NCBI RefSeq assembly: GCF_965249985.1
Contig: NZ_OZ252280.1
From: Algiphilus sp022763315
GTDB lineage: Bacteria; Pseudomonadota; Gammaproteobacteria; Nevskiales; Nevskiaceae
Strand: one strand, 5' to 3'
DNA length: 64,000 nucleotides
In this document: positions 8,963-18,335 of the stretch, piece after piece
Layout: every line of letters begins with the position of its first letter
Position numbering within the stretch: the first letter of the stretch is position 1
The notes under the pieces: model-generated
Seen by the model: the letters and a program-made list of their open reading frames with translations, nothing else
The model's database searches: none
What the model was told of the DNA's origin: nothing
Translations under genes and position numbers: made by a program

Positions 8963-11317
8963 CTATACGGACGAGTCTGCGGAACGCGCGCGGTCCCGGA
9001 AGAACCAGGTACCGAGCGCGGGCAGCAGACAGATGGCGCCCAGCATGTTGACCAGGAACATGAAGGCCAGCAGCAGCCCCATATCCGCCTGGAACTTGAG
9101 GGCTGACATCGTCCAGGTCGCCACGCCGATCGACATCGTCATGGCTGTGAACATGATCGCCGCGCCGCGTTCACGCATGCCATGCTCGAAAGCGGTACGG
9201 AAGTTCTCGCCTTCGCGCATGTGGTGCTGAATGCGCTCATAGAGATACAGACCGTAGTCGATGCCGACGCCCACACCGAGCGCAATGACCGGCAGGGTCG
9301 CCGTCTTCAGACCGATACCGAGCACTGCCATCAGCGCGTTGGCGAAGACGCAGACCATGGCCAGTGGCACCAGCACACAGAGCGAGGCAATCCAGGAACG
9401 GAACGAGATCAGGCAGAACAGCAACAACGCACCGAAGATGGCCAGCAGCATGCGCGCCTCGGCTTCGGCCACGGCCTCGTTGGTGGCCGCCATGACACCG
9501 ACATTGCCGCTGGCCAAGCGGAAGGTCACGCCCTCCGTCTGCGTGCTGTCAATGAACTGCTTGGCCTCGTTGACAGCGTGGGCGATGTTGTCGCCCTCGT
9601 GGTTGTCCATGAAGACAATGACCTGGATGGCGCGGCAGGCTTCTGTGTTGAGGCCGAGTTGCGGATCGAAGCCGCGCGATCCCACAGACATGCCGGCCTG
9701 GCTGCGTGCCAGCGCCTGCCAGCGCGGATTGCCTTCGTTGAAGGCGCCGATGACGCGTTTAGTCACGCCACCCACACTGACGACGGACCGTACGCCGGAA
9801 ACCCCGCGCATGTGCATCTCGAAGCGATTCACCGCGTCCATCACCGGGTAGTGCAGACAGGAATCCCCTTCGAATTCGGGCGCCTCGACGATCACCGACA
9901 GCACATCCGTACCCACGTCATAGGTCTCGGAGATCACGCGATCGTCATAGTTGTAGCGCGAGTCCTGGTGCAATTCGGGCGCGCCAGTGCCGGTATCGCC
10001 AATCACCAGATCGCGCGACAACCAGGTGGACGTCGCGAGCAGCACCACGCTGACCAACAACACCCAGCGTGCGCCCTGTGGCGTGGCGCACACCGACACC
10101 GCCCGCATCATGCGCTGCATGGCGCGCGAATCCGACGCGTCGGCGCGGTCAATGCTGCGTTGCTCAAGCTGCAGATGTGACAGCAGGATCGGCAGGATCA
10201 TCTTGTTGGTAACGATCATCAGCAGCACGCCGATGCTGGCGGTGATCCCGAGCTCATGCACGATGGGAATATCGATCAGCATGATCACGCCGAAACCCAA
10301 GGCCTCGGTCAACAAGGCCACCGTGCCCGGCACGAACAAGCGGGTGAAGGCATTCTGCGCTGCGGTCTTGGAATCCGCGCCATCCAGAATCTCCAGACGC
10401 CAGGCGCTGGTCATCTGCACTGCGTGCGACACCCCGATGGCGAAAATGAGGAACGGCACCAGAATCGACATCGGGTCGATGCCGTAACCGATCAGCGGCA
10501 GCACCCCGATCAACCACAGCACCGGCAGTGCCGCGACAAAGGTGGCCACCAGCGTGATGCGCAGGGAGCGCGTGTACAGCCAGAGCAGGATCATCGTCAA
10601 GACGAAGGCCAGCGCGAAGAAGGCGATGACGCCCAGCAAGCCCTCGATGACATCACCCAGCAGACGCGCGAAACCGATGACATTGACCTCAATATCCTCG
10701 TTCTCGAAGTTGTCGCGCAGCTCCGCCAGCCGCTTCTGGACCTCCCAGTAGTCGACCCGCTCGCCGTTCTCGCCACGTTCGAGCAGATCGGCCTGGATCA
10801 TCGCGCCCTTCTGGTCATTGGCAACCAGCTGCCCGATCTGTCCGGAATGCTCGACGTTGTGCCGCACCTTCTCCAACTGTTCCGGCGTTCCCGAAAAACG
10901 CGCCGGGATCACGGGCTCTCCACGGAATCCGAATTCCGTCACTTCGATGTAGATCGTGTCCGGTGTGAACAGCGAGGACACGGTGGTGCGGTTGATGCCA
11001 GGAATGAAGAACACCGCATCGGTGGCTTCTTCCAGCGCCGTGAGGAACTGCTCGTTGTAGATGTCGCCCTCCCCCTTCCAGCGGAGATTGACGAGAATCC
11101 GGTTGGCGCCGGAGAAGTCGTCCATGTACTCCATCATGGTGTCCATGTAGGGATGGTTCACCGGGATGAGCTTGAGGAAGCCGGGGTCGAGTTCGATGCG
11201 CGAAGCGCTGAAGCCAAGCGCCACCGTCACCATCAGGAACAGGATGGACAAGGAACGACGCCAGTTGACGATAAAGGCGCCGGTGCGGTCGACCAGGGAA
11301 TTCGTATCGCGTTGCAT
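8963..11317 (-). CDS. RND/MMPL-family transporter
   Basis: 784 residues in the duplicated MMPL layout. A first helix at about 20-42 is followed by a periplasmic domain. A five-helix bundle lies at about 220-390, a second single helix near 430, another periplasmic domain, and a terminal bundle at about 630-775 with the repeat signature GVGVGIDYGLYLYERIQ. The ATG overlaps the stop of the YCF48-like gene by one base (TGATG), indicating translational coupling. MMPL pumps of this kind move lipids or hydrophobic molecules across the inner membrane or periplasm. The partners encoded nearby (YCF48-like, DUF1302, DUF1329) are those commonly co-encoded. A steroid or steroid-metabolite cargo is inferred from location. 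Confidence 0.9.
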   Translation of the reverse strand: MQRDTNSLVDRTGAFIVNWRRSLSILFLMVTVALGFSASRIELDPGFLKLIPVNHPYMDTMMEYMDDFSGANRILVNLRWKGEGDIYNEQFLTALEEATDAVFFIPGINRTTVSSLFTPDTIYIEVTEFGFRGEPVIPARFSGTPEQLEKVRHNVEHSGQIGQLVANDQKGAMIQADLLERGENGERVDYWEVQKRLAELRDNFENEDIEVNVIGFARLLGDVIEGLLGVIAFFALAFVLTMILLWLYTRSLRITLVATFVAALPVLWLIGVLPLIGYGIDPMSILVPFLIFAIGVSHAVQMTSAWRLEILDGADSKTAAQNAFTRLFVPGTVALLTEALGFGVIMLIDIPIVHELGITASIGVLLMIVTNKMILPILLSHLQLEQRSIDRADASDSRAMQRMMRAVSVCATPQGARWVLLVSVVLLATSTWLSRDLVIGDTGTGAPELHQDSRYNYDDRVISETYDVGTDVLSVIVEAPEFEGDSCLHYPVMDAVNRFEMHMRGVSGVRSVVSVGGVTKRVIGAFNEGNPRWQALARSQAGMSVGSRGFDPQLGLNTEACRAIQVIVFMDNHEGDNIAHAVNEAKQFIDSTQTEGVTFRLASGNVGVMAATNEAVAEAEARMLLAIFGALLLFCLISFRSWIASLCVLVPLAMVCVFANALMAVLGIGLKTATLPVIALGVGVGIDYGLYLYERIQHHMREGENFRTAFEHGMRERGAAIMFTAMTMSIGVATWTMSALKFQADMGLLLAFMFLVNMLGAICLLPALGTWFFRDRARSADSSV

Positions 11318-12354
11318 CAGTTTCCTCCGGCCGGGGTAATGCTGCCGTCGGCGAGATCGACGACGTGCGCGCCTGGTTCTCCACCCACCAGGACTCGGTC
11401 ACCGGACAAAGGCAGGACGGTCGAGAAAGTGCCCTGCTTGGTTGGGATCGCGCGCGTGAAGCTCCAGCTGCCCGGCTCGGTCACCAGTACGGTCTGCATG
11501 GCGCCGACCAGCACGACGCGGCCGTCGTCGAGGCGCGCGCCGTCAAACAATGAATCCTCGATGCCGGTGTCCAGAGCCTCCCAGCTGTCGCCGTCATCGC
11601 GGCTCAGAAAGGCGTGGCCGCGCATGCCGAAGACCAGCCACGCACTGCCGCCGAGGTGGGCTCCGCCGAACATCGAGCCCGGATACTCGAAGGAAAGCGG
11701 CGACCAACTGTCGCCATTGTCGCGCGAGCGCAGCAGCAGGCCGCGCTCGGCGGCAATCAGCATGGTGCCGCTATCCGCCACCAGCAGATCGTTGAGATGA
11801 CTGCCCTGGAACGCGTCGACCGAGCGCTGCTGCCAAGTACCGCCACCGTCATCGGAGAACAGGTACTGCCCGAAGCCGCCGATGGCGACCAGACGGGTCC
11901 CGTCCGCCGTTTGCGCAATATCGAGCAGCGGTTCGGGTGTGTCCAGGTCGATGTGCACGTTCTGCCAGCTCTCGCCTGCATCCTCGCTGCGCAGCACCAT
12001 GAGGTTGTGCCCGACTGCGAAGACCCGTTGCCCACCCATCGGCACGATGCGCGTCACCGGGGAGCCCTCGGTATTGCCAACCTCGGCGTTGCGCCACGGC
12101 CCGGGTGGTGCATCGTTGATGAGGATCCGCCCCTTGGCGCCACCGGCCAGATAGCGCCCCTCTACGCGCGCCAGGCCGTTGATCAACAGCTGATGCGCCT
12201 GCAGTTGGGTTTCGGGGAAATCGGGAAGGCTTCGGGGCGAAAAGGCGAAGATGAAGGCGCCGATCACCAACACCGCAAAAAGCAGGGAAGGCCAGCCATC
12301 CCGCACGCGTCCGCGCGGCCGGCCGCCACCGCTTCTACCAACAGTCTGCTGCAT
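11317..12354 (-). CDS. YCF48/BNR-repeat beta-propeller protein, membrane anchored
   Basis: 345 residues. A single N-terminal membrane segment (LLFAVLVIGAFIFAF, residues about 25-40) is followed by a beta-propeller. Four Asp-box motifs are present: SEDAGESW, SDDGGGTW, SRDNGDSW and SRDDGDSW. The fold is shared with the photosystem assembly factor Ycf48, but bacterial relatives encoded beside MMPL pumps probably act as periplasmic scaffolds or adaptors for the transporter. Its stop overlaps the pump's start codon. The preceding thiolase ends 84 bp upstream. Confidence 0.85.
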   Translation of the reverse strand: MQQTVGRSGGGRPRGRVRDGWPSLLFAVLVIGAFIFAFSPRSLPDFPETQLQAHQLLINGLARVEGRYLAGGAKGRILINDAPPGPWRNAEVGNTEGSPVTRIVPMGGQRVFAVGHNLMVLRSEDAGESWQNVHIDLDTPEPLLDIAQTADGTRLVAIGGFGQYLFSDDGGGTWQQRSVDAFQGSHLNDLLVADSGTMLIAAERGLLLRSRDNGDSWSPLSFEYPGSMFGGAHLGGSAWLVFGMRGHAFLSRDDGDSWEALDTGIEDSLFDGARLDDGRVVLVGAMQTVLVTEPGSWSFTRAIPTKQGTFSTVLPLSGDRVLVGGEPGAHVVDLADGSITPAGGN

Positions 12355-12408
12355 CCTGTGTTCTCCTCGAAGAGTCCGGTCTCATTCACCGCCGGATTCA
12401 TGGCAGCC

Positions 12409-12428
12409 GGCGCGCAACCTGGCGCGCC
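12409..12428 (-). terminator. GC-rich hairpin between thiolase and YCF48-like genes
   Basis: A perfect 7-bp stem GGCGCGC/GCGCGCC with a 6-nt loop lies 10 nt after the thiolase stop codon. No T tract follows in the minus direction, so at most it attenuates read-through from the catabolic genes into the transport genes. Confidence 0.25.
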
Positions 12429-12438
12429 AAGCGCGAGT

Positions 12439-13650
12439 CTAGCCAGGGATCTCGAACAATCCAGCGGCGCCCATCCCCCCACCAATGCACATCGTCACGA
12501 CCACATAGCGCACGCCACGGCGGCGCCCTTCGATCAGCGCATGCGCCACCATGCGCGCGCCGGACATGCCAAAGGGATGGCCGATGGAAATCGCACCCCC
12601 GTTCACATTGAGCTTGTCGTTGTCGATGCCGAGCGTATCCCGGCAATATAAAACCTGGCTTGCAAAGGCCTCGTTCAGTTCCCACAGCCCGATGTCCTGC
12701 ACCTTCAGGCCATGGCGCTGCAGCAGCTTCGGCACCGCGAAGACGGGGCCGATACCCATCTCCTCGGGCGCGCAGCCCGCCACCGCGACGCCGCGGTACA
12801 GACCCAAAACATCCAGGCCGTGCGCAGCAGCCACGTCCCGCCGCATCAACAGCGCGGCGGCCGCGCCATCGGAGAGCAGCGAGGCATTGCCTGCCGTGAT
12901 GTACTGGCCCTGCTCCACCCACTTGCCGTTCTTCCATACGGGCTTGAGCGCGGACAGACTCTCCAGCGTGGTGTCAGCGCGGTTGCCTTCATCCTTGTCC
13001 AACGTCACGGTCTCGAAACCCGCTGGCTGCTTGTCCTTGTCGAACAACTGCTTGCGCGTGGTCAGCGGTACGATCTCGTCGTCAAAGCGACCGGCCGCCT
13101 GGGCTTCCGCGGTACGCTGCTGGCTCTGCAGCGCATATTCGTCCTGCGCCGCGCGCGCGATGCCGTAGCGGCTGGCGACCAGCTCGGCGGTTTCGATCAT
13201 CGGAATGTAGGCGCCGGGTTCCTGCGCGATCACCGCGTCGGACACGAGGCGGTGGCTGTTCTTGTGGGCGTTCTGGGTCAGCGAGATCGACTCCAACCCG
13301 CCACCGAGGACGATGTCCTGCTCGCCGGTCATGATGTTCTTGGCCGCGATGGCAATGCTCATCAGACCCGAGGAGCACTGCCGGTCCAGCGTCATGCCCG
13401 ATACGCGCTGTGGAAAGCCGGCGGTATAGACACACAGCCGGCCCAGGTTGTAGCCCTGCGTGCCCTGCTGCGCGGCGGCGCCGATAATGACGTCGTCCAC
13501 CGTCTCGGCGTCGACACCGGCGCGCTCCACGCAAGCGCGCAGCACGTGCCCGCCCAGCACCGGCGCCTCGGTGTCATTGAAGGCGCCACGATAGGCCTTG
13601 GCGATGGGCGTACGCGCGACGGAGACAATAGCTGCTTCGTGCAGAGACAT
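12439..13650 (-). CDS. Acetyl-CoA acyltransferase (thiolase)
   Basis: 403 residues, normal thiolase length. The nucleophilic cysteine is Cys92 in LDRQCSSG. The histidine motif is ISIGHPFGMSG, and the second catalytic cysteine lies in VTMCIGGGMG near the C-terminus. The start ATG 13650 (MSLHEAAIVS) is preceded by AAGGG; the much longer frame upstream covers the MaoC gene in another frame and was discarded. Only 8 bp separate it from the MaoC hydratase. With FadE30, the hydratase and an SDR it could complete one round of beta-oxidation on the propionate side chain of HIP-CoA. That assignment is inference. Confidence 0.92.
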   Translation of the reverse strand: MSLHEAAIVSVARTPIAKAYRGAFNDTEAPVLGGHVLRACVERAGVDAETVDDVIIGAAAQQGTQGYNLGRLCVYTAGFPQRVSGMTLDRQCSSGLMSIAIAAKNIMTGEQDIVLGGGLESISLTQNAHKNSHRLVSDAVIAQEPGAYIPMIETAELVASRYGIARAAQDEYALQSQQRTAEAQAAGRFDDEIVPLTTRKQLFDKDKQPAGFETVTLDKDEGNRADTTLESLSALKPVWKNGKWVEQGQYITAGNASLLSDGAAAALLMRRDVAAAHGLDVLGLYRGVAVAGCAPEEMGIGPVFAVPKLLQRHGLKVQDIGLWELNEAFASQVLYCRDTLGIDNDKLNVNGGAISIGHPFGMSGARMVAHALIEGRRRGVRYVVVTMCIGGGMGAAGLFEIPG

Positions 13651-13658
13651 AGAAACCC

Positions 13659-14117
13659 TTAGAAGTAATAGCGACTGATGGTGTCGGCGACGCAGGCGGG
13701 GCGATCCTCGCCCTCGATTTCCACCGTGACGCGGATCACGGCCTGCACCCCGCCGTCCTTGGTGGCTTCGGCTTCCAGCATCTCGCCGTGGCCGCGAATG
13801 CGCGCCCCCGCCTTCACCACATTCGGAAAGCGCACCTTGTTGCAGCCGTAGTTCACGCCCATGCGCATGCCGCGCACTTCGATGATCTCGGGCAGGAAGC
13901 GGCTGACCAGCGACAGCGTCAGATAGCCGTGCGCGATGGGCGCGCCGAAGGGCCCCGCCTTGGCGCGCTCGGGGTCGACATGAATCCACTGATGGTCGTC
14001 GGTGGCGTCGGCGAAGGTGTTGATGCGCGCCTGCGTGATCTGCACCCAGGCGCTGGTGCCCAGCGTCTGCCCGGCAGCGGCCTGGATGGCGTCGGCGGAT
14101 TCGAGAACGGTGGCCAT
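13659..14117 (-). CDS. MaoC-like (R)-specific enoyl-CoA hydratase
   Basis: 152 residues forming a single hot-dog fold. The hydratase-2 motif is clear: FADATDDHQWIHVDPERA near residues 35-52, with the catalytic Asp/His pair, then FGAPIAHGYLTLSL. It is packed between ipdF (12 bp) and the thiolase (8 bp). The likely role is hydration of an enoyl-CoA made by one of the neighbouring acyl-CoA dehydrogenases, probably in shortening the HIP-CoA side chain. Sequence fixes the enzyme type but not the substrate. Confidence 0.9.
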   Translation of the reverse strand: MATVLESADAIQAAAGQTLGTSAWVQITQARINTFADATDDHQWIHVDPERAKAGPFGAPIAHGYLTLSLVSRFLPEIIEVRGMRMGVNYGCNKVRFPNVVKAGARIRGHGEMLEAEATKDGGVQAVIRVTVEIEGEDRPACVADTISRYYF

Positions 14118-14129
14118 GAGTCTCTGCGA

Positions 14130-14915
14130 TCAGGGATGTTGACTGGAGGCGGACAGCACTTCGCCCACCAGATAGGAACTGTAGTCGGAGGCCAGCATCA
14201 CGATGCAGTTGGCGATCTCCCAGCACTCCGCCGCCCGGCCAAAGGCCTCGCGGCTGGCGAGCTGTTCGAGCAGTTCCTGCGGCGCGGTCTTGCGCAGGTG
14301 ATCGTGGAAGGCAATCGACGGCGCCACGGCGTTGATGCGGATGCCGTATTCGGCGGCTTCCAGCGCGCTGCAGCGGGTGAAGGCCATCACGCCCGCCTTG
14401 GCGGCGGCGTAGTGCGCCTGTTCCTTCTGCGCGCGCCAGCCCAGCACCGAGGCATTGTTGACGATGGCGCCCCGTCCGCGCGGCTGCATGAAGCGCAGCA
14501 TGGCGCGCGTCATGCGGAAGGTGCCGGTCAGCGTGACATCCAGCACCCGCTGCCAGTCCTCATCCTTCATGTCGACCACACGGCAGCTGCCGCCCAGGCC
14601 GGCGTTATTGACCAGCAGGTCGACGCCGTCGCAGTGGGCTTCGGCGGCTTCAACCAGCGCCTGCACCTGCGCCTCGTCGGTGACATTGGCCAGTTGGCCC
14701 GCCACCTTGACGTCGGGGAAGGCGCTTTGCAGCCGCTCGACGGCTTCGTTCAAGCGCCGCTCGTGGATGTCCGCAATCATCAGCGCCTGCACGCCTTCTT
14801 CCAGCACACGCTGGGCGGTGGCAAAACCGATACCGCCACCAGCGGCGGCGGTGATCAACGCGGAACGACCCTGCAGCAAACCGTGCGCGGGCACATAGTC
14901 GGGGGGCGCATTCAT
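14130..14915 (-). CDS. ipdF: IpdF-like (5R)-hydroxy-HIP-CoA reductase (SDR)
   Basis: 261 residues. It closely resembles the M. tuberculosis IpdF (Rv3559c) sequence as I recall it, including GRSALITAAAGGGIG at the cofactor site, VNNAGLGG, NNASVLGWRAQ, YAAAKAGVMAFTRCSALEA and the unusual ending SDYSSYLVGEVLSASSQHP. The catalytic tyrosine is in YAAAK. In actinobacteria IpdF oxidoreduces the C5 oxygen of the CD-ring propionate CoA ester. ATG 14915 was chosen because GGAG lies 9 nt upstream; an in-frame ATG at 14945 is less well placed. It lies between fadE30 and the MaoC gene, the same association as in the KstR2 regulon. Confidence 0.88.
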   Translation of the reverse strand: MNAPPDYVPAHGLLQGRSALITAAAGGGIGFATAQRVLEEGVQALMIADIHERRLNEAVERLQSAFPDVKVAGQLANVTDEAQVQALVEAAEAHCDGVDLLVNNAGLGGSCRVVDMKDEDWQRVLDVTLTGTFRMTRAMLRFMQPRGRGAIVNNASVLGWRAQKEQAHYAAAKAGVMAFTRCSALEAAEYGIRINAVAPSIAFHDHLRKTAPQELLEQLASREAFGRAAECWEIANCIVMLASDYSSYLVGEVLSASSQHP

Positions 14916-14961
14916 CGTGCGCGAACTCCTTGCATCGCGTGACACCGAGCCATGACGGGCC

Positions 14962-16155
14962 CTAACCGCGCGGCTCGCGCGGCAGACCCAGACCGCGCTC
15001 GGCGATCAGGTTGAGTTGGATCTCGTTGCTACCGGCGTAGATCGTGTCGGCGCGCGAGAAGAAGAAGACCTGCTGCAGGCGTCGCACGGCGGGGTCTTCC
15101 GACGGTGTATCCGCTTCCGGGCCCAGCGCGTCCATGGCCAGCTTGCCAAGATCGCGATGCCAGTTGGACCAGTGGTATTTGTAGATCAGGGCCTCGCGGC
15201 CGAGCTTGAGATCGTCGCCACCGGAGAGCATGCGTAGCGCGTTGTAGCGCATCACGCGCAGCCCGCCCCAGGCGCGTGCCAGGCGCGCGCGGAAGGCCGG
15301 ATCACGGTCGGCGCCATTGCGTCGGGCGACCTCAACGACCAGACCCAGCTCGTGGGCAAAGTGCATCTGCTGGCCGAGGGTGGATACGCCGCGCTCGATC
15401 TCGAGCAGACCCATGGCCACTTCCCATCCCTTGCCGGGCTCGCCGACCAGGCCGTCGGCCTCGGCCACGGCTTCGTCGAAGAAGACTTCATTGAATTCGG
15501 CCTCGCCACTGATCTGACGAATGGGCCGGATGGTGACACCCGGCTGATCCAGCGGCAGCAACAGGAAGCTGAGGCCGTGCCGCCCCTTGGAACCGGGCTC
15601 GCTGCGGGCGAGCACAAAGATCCAGTCCGACTCATGCGCCAGCGAGGTCCAGATCTTCTGGCCGCTGAGGCGCCAGCTGCCGTCATCGCACTGCCAGCAG
15701 CGCGTCTGCACATTGGCCAGATCGGAACCGGCATTGGGCTCGGAATAGCCCTGTGCCCAGAACGTGCGCCCTTCAACGATGCCGGGCAGGAAGCGCGCTT
15801 TCTGCGCGTCGCTGCCGTAGCGGATCAGCGTCGGGCCGATCAATCCTTCGCCGATGTGGCCCATGCGGCCGGGACCGCCGGCACGCGCATATTCCTCGTG
15901 GAAGGCGACCTGGGCGTCGATGCTGAGCCCGCGCCCGCCATAGGCTTCGGGCCAGCCGACACAGGTCCAGCCGCCGGCCGCCATCTCACGTTCCCAGCGC
16001 TTGCGCAGCGCCGGGTCGGCGCCCTCGTCGCCGGGGCCGCCACGATGCCGTAGCGCGGCGAATTCGCCGGTGAGATGCTCCGCCATCCATTGCGCGATAG
16101 CGCGGCGGATCTGGTCCACCGGGTTCTGCGCCAAGGCTGTTTCGGGTGCACCCAT
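14962..16155 (-). CDS. fadE30: FadE30-like acyl-CoA dehydrogenase
   Basis: 397 residues, an acyl-CoA dehydrogenase with N-terminal helices, a beta-domain with YSEPNAGSDLA and WTSLAHESDW, and the C-terminal FSRADTIYAGSNEIQ signature. The sequence strongly resembles mycobacterial FadE30, for example GEFAALRHRGGPG, GLSIDAQVAFHEEYARA and ERGVSTLGQQM. FadE30 belongs to the HIP-CoA (C/D-ring) pathway and is thought to desaturate the side chain or a ring-derived CoA ester. Its ATG overlaps the stop of the upstream fadE gene by one base. ipdF follows 46 bp downstream. Confidence 0.88.
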   Translation of the reverse strand: MGAPETALAQNPVDQIRRAIAQWMAEHLTGEFAALRHRGGPGDEGADPALRKRWEREMAAGGWTCVGWPEAYGGRGLSIDAQVAFHEEYARAGGPGRMGHIGEGLIGPTLIRYGSDAQKARFLPGIVEGRTFWAQGYSEPNAGSDLANVQTRCWQCDDGSWRLSGQKIWTSLAHESDWIFVLARSEPGSKGRHGLSFLLLPLDQPGVTIRPIRQISGEAEFNEVFFDEAVAEADGLVGEPGKGWEVAMGLLEIERGVSTLGQQMHFAHELGLVVEVARRNGADRDPAFRARLARAWGGLRVMRYNALRMLSGGDDLKLGREALIYKYHWSNWHRDLGKLAMDALGPEADTPSEDPAVRRLQQVFFFSRADTIYAGSNEIQLNLIAERGLGLPREPRG

Positions 16156-17288
16156 CAGGCCGCCACCTCATTCAGAACGTAGTCCGCTGTTTCCTCAGCG
16201 AGCGCCTCGGGGGCGCCCAGCCAATGGCGTGCCGCCTGCGCCCGTTTGAAGTACAGATGCGGATCGTATTCCCAGGTGAATCCCACGCCGCCGTGCAGCT
16301 GGATCGCCTCCTGGGCACAGAAGAAGAAAGCCTCGTCGGCCTGCAGCCGCACGGCGGCACACTCCGCCGCCAGATGCTCGATGGCCGCGCCCTGTTCGGA
16401 CAGACGCGCCACGCCGTAGACACCGGAACGCAAGGCTTCCACGGCCACCATCATCTGCGCGCAACGATGCTTGACGGCCTGGAAGGAACCCACGGCGCGG
16501 CCAAACTGCTTGCGTTCCATGACATAGGCGGTGGTCAGTTCCAGGCAGCGTTGCGCGCCGCCCAGCGCCTCCGCAGCCAGGTACAGACGCGCGTAGGCGG
16601 TGGCCTGGGACAAGCCTTGCAACGTCAACCCTTCATCCAGGCGCTCTGCGGCCACATCATCCAGCCGAAGACTGCCGAAGCAACGCGTCGCATCCCAACC
16701 GGGATGCATCGTCACCGTGGCGCCGGCAGCCTTGGCATCCACCCGGAACAAGCCGATGTCCCCCTGCGCGTCGCAGCGGGCGAAGACCAGCCAAGCGTCG
16801 ACATAGGCTGCATCCGGCACCCGGTCGACCTGCCCGTCCAAGCGCCAGTCATCGCCTGCGCTTCGGGCCTCTACCTGCTCCGCGGCGGTGCGCCAGTCCG
16901 GCGTGCTGGGCAGCGGTGCACTCAAGCTGAGCCCGCCATCGGCTACCGCGGGCAGCATCGCCTGCCGCGAGGACTCAGAGCCACAGTGCGTCAGCAGATT
17001 GGCGCCAAGGGCCACCGTGGAGAAGAAGGGCGCGCAAAGCAGGTGCGCACCGGTCTGCTCAAACAGTAGCGCCTGCGCCATCGCACCCATGCCCATGCCG
17101 TCGGCGGCTTCATCGATGCCGACGGCACACCAGCCCAACTCGCTGGCGATCTGTTGCCAGAGCGCCGTGTCGCTGCCGTGCTCCCCCTCAATGCAGGTAC
17201 GCACCGCGGCGCTGTCGCTGCGCTGACCGAGAAGGTCGGCCGCAGCGTCCGCGATCATGCGCTCGTCTTCGCTCAGTCCCAGATTCAT
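16155..17288 (-). CDS. Acyl-CoA dehydrogenase, small-subunit type (FadE33/FadE32-like)
   Basis: 377 residues. The N-terminal region is diverged and the central beta-domain is short. The C-terminal helical domain is well conserved: MERKQFGRAVGSFQAVKH and IQLHGGVGFTWEYDPHLYF. This arrangement is typical of the beta-type partner in alpha2beta2 FadE heterotetramers of steroid degraders. MNLGLSEDERM at 17288 is the start used; the longer frame upstream has no homology. Its stop overlaps the fadE30 start. A partner such as FadE31 (20617-21783) is inferred, not shown. Confidence 0.82.
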   Translation of the reverse strand: MNLGLSEDERMIADAAADLLGQRSDSAAVRTCIEGEHGSDTALWQQIASELGWCAVGIDEAADGMGMGAMAQALLFEQTGAHLLCAPFFSTVALGANLLTHCGSESSRQAMLPAVADGGLSLSAPLPSTPDWRTAAEQVEARSAGDDWRLDGQVDRVPDAAYVDAWLVFARCDAQGDIGLFRVDAKAAGATVTMHPGWDATRCFGSLRLDDVAAERLDEGLTLQGLSQATAYARLYLAAEALGGAQRCLELTTAYVMERKQFGRAVGSFQAVKHRCAQMMVAVEALRSGVYGVARLSEQGAAIEHLAAECAAVRLQADEAFFFCAQEAIQLHGGVGFTWEYDPHLYFKRAQAARHWLGAPEALAEETADYVLNEVAA

Positions 17289-17385
17289 GTCGGATCGGTC
17301 AGAAATGCTGGGGGCATTATTCCGGGGGCACCAGGCGCCATCATCATCCTTAGGGAGTAGTGCACGAAGACAAGGTTTCGCCGTC

Positions 17386-18264
17386 TCAGCTGCCGTAGAC
17401 CTTCTGCGGCGGCGTGGCTTCCGCCAGAATCTGCTCCACAGCCGCGCCGACCTCGTCGGGTGCCCAGCGCGCCCCCTTGTCGCGTGCCGGCCCGGTGCGC
17501 CAGCCGTCGGCCACGCTGATGCGGCCACCATCGGCTTCGAAGACCCGGCCGCTGACGCCGGCCGACTGCGCACTGCACAGCCAGACCACCAGGGGCGAGA
17601 CATTCTCCGGGGCAAAATGATCGAAGCCGTCATCCGGCTTCTTCATGACATCCGCGAAGACAGTTTCGGTCATCGCCGTGCGCGCCGCCGGAGCCAGCGC
17701 GTTGGCGGTGATGCCATAGCGGCCCAGTTCGGCGGCCTGGACCAGCGTCAGAGTGACGATGCCGCCCTTGGCGGCGGCGTAGTTACTTTGCCCGATGGAG
17801 CCCTGAAGCCCAGCGCCGGAGGTGGTGTTGATGATGCGGGCGTCGACCTTCTGCCCGTTCTCCTTCACCTGTGCGCGCCAGCGCTGCACCAGCGTGCTGG
17901 TGATGCAGAAATGCCCCTTGAGGTGCACCTTGATCACCAGATCCCAGTCCTCTTCGGACAGGCTGGCGAACATGCGATCGCGCAGCACACCGGCGTTGTT
18001 GACCACCGCGTGCACATCGCCAAAAGACGTGGCCGCGGCCTCGACGATGGCGTGCGCGCCGGTCATCGAGGTGATGTCATCGCTGTTAGCGATGGCGCGG
18101 CCACCGGCGGCGTCGATCTCCGCGACCACGGCTGCGGCCGCATCGCGGTTGATGTCGTTGACCAGTACCGAGGCCCCTTCGGCGGCCAAAGCCAAGGCGT
18201 GGGCGCGACCCAGACCGCCGCCGGCGCCGGTGATGATGACACTACGATCCGTGCAGATCCCCAT
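17386..18264 (-). CDS. SDR of the 17beta-HSD4/MFE-2 dehydrogenase type
   Basis: 292 residues. The Rossmann motif is VIITGAGGGLGRAHA, followed by VVNNAGVLRDRMFASLSEED, INTTSGAGLQGS and YAAAK. These features, including NNAGVLRDR, are characteristic of the (3R)-hydroxyacyl-CoA dehydrogenase unit of peroxisomal MFE-2 and of the mycobacterial KstR2-regulon SDRs (Rv3548c type). AGAGGAGG lies 6 nt before ATG 18264. It probably oxidises a hydroxyacyl-CoA produced by the MaoC hydratase or another hydratase. Located between fadA6 and a fadE gene. Confidence 0.85.
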   Translation of the reverse strand: MGICTDRSVIITGAGGGLGRAHALALAAEGASVLVNDINRDAAAAVVAEIDAAGGRAIANSDDITSMTGAHAIVEAAATSFGDVHAVVNNAGVLRDRMFASLSEEDWDLVIKVHLKGHFCITSTLVQRWRAQVKENGQKVDARIINTTSGAGLQGSIGQSNYAAAKGGIVTLTLVQAAELGRYGITANALAPAARTAMTETVFADVMKKPDDGFDHFAPENVSPLVVWLCSAQSAGVSGRVFEADGGRISVADGWRTGPARDKGARWAPDEVGAAVEQILAEATPPQKVYGS

Positions 18265-18335
18265 GGAATCCTCCTCTTGCTGCATAGGTTGGCGGGGCGC
18301 GCCACGGACGCGCCCCGCGTCGAGCGGTGCGGCTG

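Noticed and set aside
12439..14226. 595-residue reading of the thiolase frame
   Set aside because: The extra N-terminus is arginine-rich, overlaps the MaoC and ipdF genes in another frame, and the true start (13650) has a ribosome site.
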